Program-made: the position numbers and the translations under genes | Part shown: piece by piece, positions 31,603-38,849 of the stretch | Numbering within the stretch: position 1 is the stretch's first letter | Layout: each line of letters opens with the position of its first letter | Assembly (NCBI RefSeq): GCF_000143415.4 | Contig: NW_003314274.1 | Location: 817,788 to 856,636 of the forward strand | Length of the DNA: 38,849 nucleotides | From: Selaginella moellendorffii | Taxonomy: Eukaryota > Streptophyta > Lycopodiopsida > Selaginellales > Selaginellaceae | Direction: 5' to 3' | Notes under the pieces: model-generated | Told to the model about the DNA's origin: nothing | Seen by the model: only the letters and a program-made list of their open reading frames with translations | Databases searched by the model: none

Positions 31603-34600
31603 GTTTGGAAGCGATTTGGATTTTCGGGCGCCTTGCAAGGAGGAGAAGCGAGTTGAGACGAGATTCACGAAGCCAAGGGAAGATCCTCCGGCCATTGTAA
31701 ATCTTCGATGGGTGCAAGACATATGTAAAGAGTCTGGGGACGAGCTAGCCTTTGCAGTGTGTCGCGTTCTGGAGTCATCGGACTCTGGAGATCAGGTAAC
31801 AAGAATGAATTTGGAAGCTCTCATGTTTTCTCTTGCTGTTTTTTTTCTTTCTTCTCTTACAGATTGCCGGCTACTTGTTTGATCTTATGGGGGATAACGG
31901 ATTTGAGCACATCCAAGTTTTGCTCCAGGTTTTTCCATCCATCTTTGTGATGGTCAGTTGTTTAAAGTTTTACTTCTTGCAGTGCAGGAAAGAGCTCGTG
32001 GAAGCGTTTCACAAGGGTCTGTCTCGTTTGAAATTGGAAAATCCTTCTCAATCAAACCAAGGACGTGTACCGAGCTATGGCACTCAGGTACTAAGTTTCT
32101 GCAGCGAACTTGAACTTACCTTTCATGGTTTCAGGTTAGCGTACAGACTAGTTTAGATCGCCAGATCGATAAACTGCGACGAAAAGAGGAAAAGAGACAT
32201 GGAAAACGTGGCGAAGAATCGGAGCTCGACTGGACTGGTGGATTTTCTGCCGTAGTTGATGCTAGCGAGAGGCCTGATGAAGGGATAGAAGGTCTAGTTG
32301 GGAAAGGTGATGGTTTCACTGGCATGACCGGGGCATCCCTTCCACCGGGTTCTGTGAAAAAGGTTTTCAAAGGCTACGAAGAGGTGCGAGTACCACCCAC
32401 ACCAACATCGTCGTTGAAGCCTGGAGAATTCCTGGTACGGATAACATGGATTTTTCTCTGCTGAAAAGTTTCTGCTTTGGTGGACAGGTTAAAATTTCCG
32501 AGCTTGATGACATATCACAGGCAGCTTTCCAAGGGTACCAGACCCTCAATCGCATTCAAAGCCGGATCTTTCCAACAGCGTATAACAGCAACGAAAACAT
32601 ATTGGTACCCGAAAAACTCATTATGGTTCATGTATCCTCTTATACTTTGGCAGGTCTGTGCACCGACAGGAGCCGGAAAAACTAACATTGCCATGATCAC
32701 GGTTCTACATGAGGTAAGTAAACTTTTATAGACTGTTTTGTCTATAGTCACATTCTATTTAGATAAGGAAACACTTTAAGTTTGGAGTTCTACAAAAAAG
32801 CGAGTTCAAGATCGTCTACATTGCTCCAATGAAGGTGATCAGAATGATTCGTCGTTATTTAGATTAATCTTCGCTTGTAAAGGCACTTGCAGCGGAAGTA
32901 ACAGCAGCATTTGGTCGAAGGCTTGCACCACTGAATGTTGTTGTCAAGGAGCTTACAGGTGACATGCAGCTCACCAAGAGAGAGCTTGAAGAGACGCAGG
33001 TTCTTAAACTTGTCAGCAAACTTTTGATTCTGACTCGTTCCTTGGCAGATGATCGTAACCACACCGGAGAAGTGGGATGTGATCACACGAAAAACCAGTG
33101 ATATGGCTCTCGCGACTCTTGTGAAGTTGCTTATTATTGACGAGGTGCATCTTCTAAACGATGATCGTGGAGCCGTCATTGAAGCACTTGTTGCGAGAAC
33201 ATTGAGACAGGTCTTACTTTGGTTTTCTTATTGTCACATTGTTTAATATACTAGAGAACAGGTCGAATCAAGTCAAAGCATGATCAGGATTGTTGGCCTC
33301 TCAGCAACTCTACCAAACTATATAGAGGTTCTTTTGCTTTTACAAATAAGTGATCTTGAGCGAAAGACTTTGTTTCTTAGGTGGCTAAGTTTTTGAGGGT
33401 GAGTCCCGAAACCGGGTTGTTCTACTTTGATGCAAGTTATCGTCCAGTGCCTCTGATGCAAAACTACGTGGGCGTCACTGAACCAAACTTTGCGCTACGC
33501 AATAGTATTATGAATGAAGTGTGCTACGGAAAGGTTCGGCAAGCAAATTTAGGAATCCATGCTGATAATAAGCGTTGAATGTATAGATATTGGAGGCGGT
33601 TCGTAACGATCAGCAAGCAATGGTCTTTGTGCATTCTCGGAAAGATACCGTGAAAACTGCTCGTATACTGGTACCAGCCCTTTCGTTTTGTTGTTTTTTT
33701 TTTTCTTTTTTGGTTTTCTAACCATCTACTCAAGGTTGATATAGCACAAAGAAATGGCGAGATAGGCCTTTTCTTGAATATGGATCATCCTCAGTATGGA
33801 ATAATGAAGGTACTTTTCTGGCTGCATTATTTTATTGTTCTTGGTTTTTCTTTGTCGCAGAGAGAAGCTTCGAACTCAAAGAGCAAGGAGCTTTGGGAAC
33901 TGTTCCAGTCCGGGTTTGGAGTTCATCACGCTGGGATGCTACGCTCTCAGAGAAACTTGGCAGAACGTTTTTTTTCAGAAGGGCTCTTGAAGGTATACCG
34001 TCAGTTGCGAGAATCTTATCCTCAAGGGTCTGATATTGCAGATTTTGGTTTGTACTGCAACATTGGCCTGGGGTGTAAATCTACCAGCTCATACCGTCAT
34101 TATCAAGGTAACAGCCATCTACATTAATGCTATCATTTTTGTTGTCTAACTCTTAAAATTGGAAACAGGGTACTCAACTGTACGATCCAAAAGCTGGTGG
34201 TTGGCGAGAACTCGGCATTCTTGATGTCATGCAGGTATACAACGAACTTCTCTTGACTTGAGATTGAAATGGCCTTTTTAGATTTTTGGACGCGCAGGGC
34301 GTCCGCAGTTTGATTCAAGTGGAGAAGGAATTATTATTACTACCCATGACAAGCTTGCACATTATTTGCGATTGATGACGCACCAATTACCCATTGAGAG
34401 CCAAGTAAGATCAATGTTAACTTTCATACCTTTAGTTTTTCAACCTGCTTATCACTTGCAGTTTGTAAGCGCTTTGAAAGATAACTTGAACGCGGAAGTG
34501 GTTCTTGGAACTGTTACTAACGTTCGTGAAGCGTCAACTTGGCTCAGCTACACATATTTGTTCGTGCGAATGACGGCCAGCCCGCTAGCTTATGGATTGG

Positions 34601-37600
34601 AATGGAATGAGGTATGAGCCTTTTCTTACTTAACTTATTATTAAATGTAATGTGGTTCATAGGCCATGAATGATCCTCAACTTGTTGCGAAACGAAATGC
34701 TCTAATTGTAGATGCTGCTCGTGCGCTGAATAAGGCAAAAATGTTACGTTTTGATGAAAAAAGTGGCAACTTCTATGTCACGGACTTGGGCCGTGTTGCA
34801 AGCCATTTTTATCTTCAATACAGGAGTGTGGAAACTTACAACGAGATGCTTAAGCAGCATATGAGTGATAGCGAGGTACCTATTTTTGTTGTTTGTACAA
34901 ATTGACGTTCTTCGTGCCTACGTTTGCAGCTTTTTAAGCTGGTCTCGCATTCATCTGAATTTGAAAACATTATGGTGAGGGAAGAAGAGCAACAAGAAAT
35001 AGCTAAGCTTCTCCATACCTCTTGCCCTTTGGAAGCTTATGGTGGGGCTGAGAGCAAATATGGAAAAATCAACGTTCTTATACAAGTGAGTAATATGTAG
35101 CGGGTATGCACGCGATTACGTAATTGCTTTATTTTTCTCAGGTCTATATATCTCAAGGTTACTTGGATGGGTTTTCTCTTATTGTTGATAGTGCCTACAT
35201 AAGTGCAAGCTTGGGACGCATTATGAGAGCGTTGTTTGAAATTTGCTTGCGGCGTGGCTGGTGTTCAATGTCGGCAATGATTCTAGAATATTGCAAGGCT
35301 GTAGACCACCGTATTTGGCCTCATCAGCATCCTTTGCGACAATTTCACGGAGTCCTTTCCCCCGAGGTTGGCTTGCTAGAGTCGCTTTTGCTTCGGCTCT
35401 AAGTATTTTCTGTCAGGTGCTGCGTAAACTGGAAGACCGCGGTGCTGACTTGGATAAACTTTATGACATGAATGAAAAAGAGATTGGCTCTTTGATCAGC
35501 AGTCCCTATGGGGGAAAGGTAAATGGCTCTTCAAGTAACAGCCTCCAACGTTATTCGATTTCAGCTGGTACGTCAATGTATGGATCACTTCCCGTTCATC
35601 AATCTGTCTGCAAACGTGAGTCCAATTACGCGGACTGTTCTTCAGGTGAATGAGCGTTTCTGTATGTAGCAAAATCTCAACTTTCTTCTTCGGTTGTAGG
35701 TCACCTTAACTATTACCGCGGATTTTACTTGGAAGGACAGGTTTCATGGGACGGCTTTAAGATGGTGGATTTGGGTGGAGGTATGTCGACCAAGTCTTTG
35801 GTAGCGAATTGAAGCTGGTTGTAACTGTAGGATTCGGATAACGAGCATATTTACCACTCGGAGCACTGGACATTGACCAAGAAAATGGTGGCGGAAGGAA
35901 GCCAGACAATTTCATTCACCATTCCCATTTTTGAGCCAATTCCCTCGCAGTATTACATTCGTACCATTTCGGACACGTGGTTACAAGCGTCCTACCTATA
36001 TACACTCTCTTTTCAGCATCTTATCTTACCAGAGGTACGTTTCGTGTTTGCTAGCATGACTGTATATCACGCTCTTGTTCTCTACGCAGCTCCACCCTCC
36101 ACACACCGAGCTACTAAACCTTCGACCATTGCCGGTGTCAGCCTTGAAAAACCAGAAATATGAAGAACGATACAAGTTTTCACATTTCAATCCTATCCAA
36201 ACGCAGGTACTGTCATCCATTTAAGGAGTTACCGGTGACTCAATGTCGTTTGCAGGCTTTTCACACTTTGTACCAAACTGATCATAATGTTCTGCTGGGC
36301 GCTCCAACTGGGAGTGGAAAAACAATATCCTCAGAGCTTGCCATGCTTCGCCTTTTTAACACACAACCAGATATGAAGGTAACATCTTTCTGTTTTTAGA
36401 GATGTCGTAGCTAAGAACTGTGCACTTCAGGTCATATACATTGCTCCTTTAAAGGCTCTTGTACGGGAAAGAGTTGACGACTGGAAGAAAAGTCTGGTAC
36501 CCACGCTTGGAAAGAAGCTGGTATGTCAATTTTCCAGTAGTTTTTATGACGATTCAACTGTGTTGTAGGTGGAATTAACGGGCGATTTTACTCCGGATTT
36601 ACTTGCGTTGCTTGAAGCAGATATCATCATTTCAACTCCTGAAAAATGGGACGGTATTAGTCGTAGTTGGCACAACAGAAGCTACGTTACAAAGGTCGGC
36701 CTGATGATCATTGACGAAATACATTTGCTAGGCGCAGACAGAGGTCCGATCCTTGAGGTAGTGGAAGTCTCTTTTGATAGTAAAGTTGTCAGGAAATAAC
36801 GTAATTGGTATGCAGGTTATAGTATCCCGGATGCGCTATATTTCTTCTCAAACCGCTCGTCATGTTCGATTTGTTGGCCTGTCAACGGCCCTTGCGAATG
36901 CAAAGTGAGTCTTAGGCATGCAAGACTCACGTTTAATATTTTGTTTCAGGGATTTGGGAGACTGGCTGGGCATTGAAAATGTTGGACTGTATAATTTCAA
37001 GCCAAGCGTTCGCCCAGTACCACTAGAAGTTCATATACAGGTAAATTAAACAAAACATGTACTGCTACTGCAACGCTTTGCTGCTTCCTACAGGGATATC
37101 CTGGGAAGTTTTACTGCCCTCGAATGAATAGCATGAACAAACCAACTTACGCTGCTATCAGAACACACTCGCCTTTGAAGCCGGTTTTGATATTTGTCTC
37201 TTCTCGTCGTCAAACTCGACTTACTGCCTTCGATCTCATTCAGGTATGCCATTTAGCTTTTGTTCGATGGCATTTTGTAATTTCATTGTACCAGTTCGCA
37301 GCCCAAGACGAACAGCCACGCCAGTTTTTGCAAATGAATGAAGAGGACAACAGCATGATTCTGTACAAGGTTGTGGATAGTAGTCTAAAGCACACATTGC
37401 AGTTTGGGATCGGGTTGCACCATGCTGGTCTCTGTGACAGTGACAGAACTCTAGTTGAGGAGCTCTTTTACAACAACAAAATTCAGGTAAACACTTTTTC
37501 GTTTTTACGATGGTCGATATACCTTTTGTTTTCTGAACAGGTTTTAGTTTGCACGAGCACTTTAGCTTGGGGAATCAATCTCCCAGCACATCTAGTCGTA

Positions 37601-38849
37601 ATCAAGGTATGCGTTTGCTACTTGATTGTTGTCTTGAATTGGGAAATCTTTTTTGTGTAGGGGACCGAGTATTTTGATGGAAAGTCTAAACGCTACATTG
37701 ATTATCCTATCACGGATGTATTGCAAATGATGGGCCGGGCAGGACGGCCCCAGTTCGATCAACACGGAAAGGCTGTAATATTGGTTCATGAACCGAAGAA
37801 AAGCTTCTACAAGAAGGTTTGATAGCTCAACGACGTTGGACCGATCCATCTTAACGTTCTGAACGGTGGCAGTTTTTATATGAACCTTTTCCAGTTGAAA
37901 GCAGCTTGGTTCACCACCTTCATAATCACTTGAACGCAGAGATAGCTGCTGGAACAATTGCAACAAAGCAAGATGCTCTTTACTATTTGACATGGACGTA
38001 TCTGTACCGGCGGCTGGTTATGAATCCAAGCTACTACGGTTTGGAAGACACAGCAGCTGAGTCCATCAATCATTTCTTGTCAAGGTGATGTTTTCTGCCG
38101 ATGCTTTCTTAACATTGACTGCTTTGCTCTCTTTTAGTCTTGTGAATGGCACACTTGAAGCACTGGATGACGCTGGGTGCATCAAAGTGAGCGAAGACAA
38201 CGTAGAGATACAGATGCCGGGACTCATTGCTTCAAAATACTATCTTCACTACACAACAGTAGCACTTTTCAGCTCAAACGTACACTCTGAGAGTTCATTG
38301 GAGGTACGATCGTTGAAAAGGTAGACCTGTGGCTGATTGATCTTTGTGAGCAGGAGCTATTACAGCTGCTTTCATCTGCTACGGAGTATGACGAGCTTCC
38401 TGTCCGGCATAACGAGGTACAGCCGCTTCGGGTTTTCGTTTACTGACCAGCACAACCTTCCAGGAAAACCTGAATGCGATTCTTGCGCAGCAAGCACGAA
38501 TGCGTGTAGACAATAAGCTGCTAGATGACCCTCATGTGAAGGCCAACTTGCTGTTTCAGGTAAAACAGAGAACGACTAGCTCGTGAATCCAGCGCTGAAG
38601 TTCATTTTATCAGGCTCATTTCTCACGACTGGAGCTGCCAATTTCTGACTACGTGACAGACACGAAGTCAGTGCTGGACCAAAGCATACGTATACTTCAA
38701 GCGATGGTGGATGCTGCGGCCAATGGAGGATGGCTCAGAACGACCATTCGAACTATGCAACTCTTGCAGATGATTATGCAGGTAGAGCTGATGATTTCAT
38801 TGCGATGTTATTATAATTCGCGTCTCTGACAGGGAACATGGTCTGATCA
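31433..38849 (+). CDS. ASCC3: ASCC3/DExH14-type tandem Ski2-like helicase, 5' part (runs off window)
   Basis: ATP-dependent nucleic-acid helicase of the ASC-1 complex (family role: ribosome quality control and alkylation repair). 41 exons, in frame: 31433-31795, 31863-31928, 31983-32087, 32135-32434, 32488-32604, 32654-32713, 32763-32834, 32883-32999, 33049-33210, 33262-33327, 33381-33533, 33587-33670, 33735-33809, 33861-33992, 34042-34107, 34169-34234, 34282-34404, 34462-34611, 34663-34875, 34930-35085, 35142-35366, 35417-35518, 35565-35645, 35700-35780, 35831-36034, 36090-36206, 36256-36378, 36431-36520, 36569-36757, 36816-36904, 36950-37040, 37094-37243, 37295-37486, 37541-37606, 37661-37816, 37873-38084, 38138-38303, 38354-38416, 38464-38559, 38614-38781, 38833-end; about 1,774 residues. 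Cassette 1: CAPTGAGKT (~319), DEVH (431), SAT (468), QIFGRAGR (668), Sec63 part. Cassette 2: GAPTGSGKT (1167), DEIH (1272), LSTAL, MMGRAGR, second Sec63 part cut by the edge. GYEEV..PPTPT and LDDISQAAF favour ASCC3 over Brr2. Start: [15 protein letters not shown] resembles the plant N-terminus. Confidence 0.93.

Noticed and set aside
31433-38849. Brr2 (U5 snRNP helicase) instead of ASCC3
   Set aside because: The segment before the first helicase cassette and the [13 protein letters not shown] stretch follow the ASCC3 pattern; Brr2 differs there, as far as I can judge from memory.

Overview
The window is nuclear DNA of a land plant with very short introns (almost all 45-65 nt). The LEUNIG-type corepressor, the PLS-type PPR remnant and the intron size suggest a lycophyte such as Selaginella. 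That species call is an inference; no database was searched.

Layout. 1-1006: decayed Helitron Rep/helicase, cut off by the next element. 1007-15441: a nested stack of LTR elements with no recognisable proteins. An old degenerate large non-autonomous element (called LARD-A here) has a tandem LTR-internal-LTR-internal layout. A 5S-rRNA-bearing Cassandra-like LTR sits inside its first LTR. A solo LTR of a miniature retrotransposon (TRIM) sits in its second internal part and is itself split by a young, complete copy of the large element (LARD-B, 5962-13209, TSD TAAGG, LTRs about 0.4% divergent). A complete 676-bp TRIM (14188-14863, TSD GTATA) lies further on. About 15441-18354: broken reverse transcriptase of Penelope-like type. 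20079-about 25560: broken Ty3/gypsy element (gag, protease, RT, RNase H, integrase), with many stops that look like CAG to TAG changes.

25600-31370 mixes genes and remnants: a minus-strand lysine-rich ORF, a 77-bp tandem repeat, a short intact eight-exon LEUNIG-like WD40 gene (26781-28176) that lacks the LUFS/LisH domain, a Helitron helicase C-terminal remnant on the minus strand, an LTR fragment of the LARD family, a second 5S-derived TRIM LTR with its primer-binding site, and a PPR pseudogene.

31433-38849 (running off the window): the 5' part of an ASCC3/DExH14-type tandem Ski2-like helicase gene, 41 exons seen, all joining in one open frame of about 1,774 codons. Its 5' leader holds a strong upstream ATG whose ORF overlaps the main start.

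The two intact host genes, a transcriptional corepressor-like WD40 protein and a ribosome-quality-control/activating-signal-cointegrator helicase, have no obvious functional link. The rest of the window is a graveyard whose insertion order can be read from target-site duplications.
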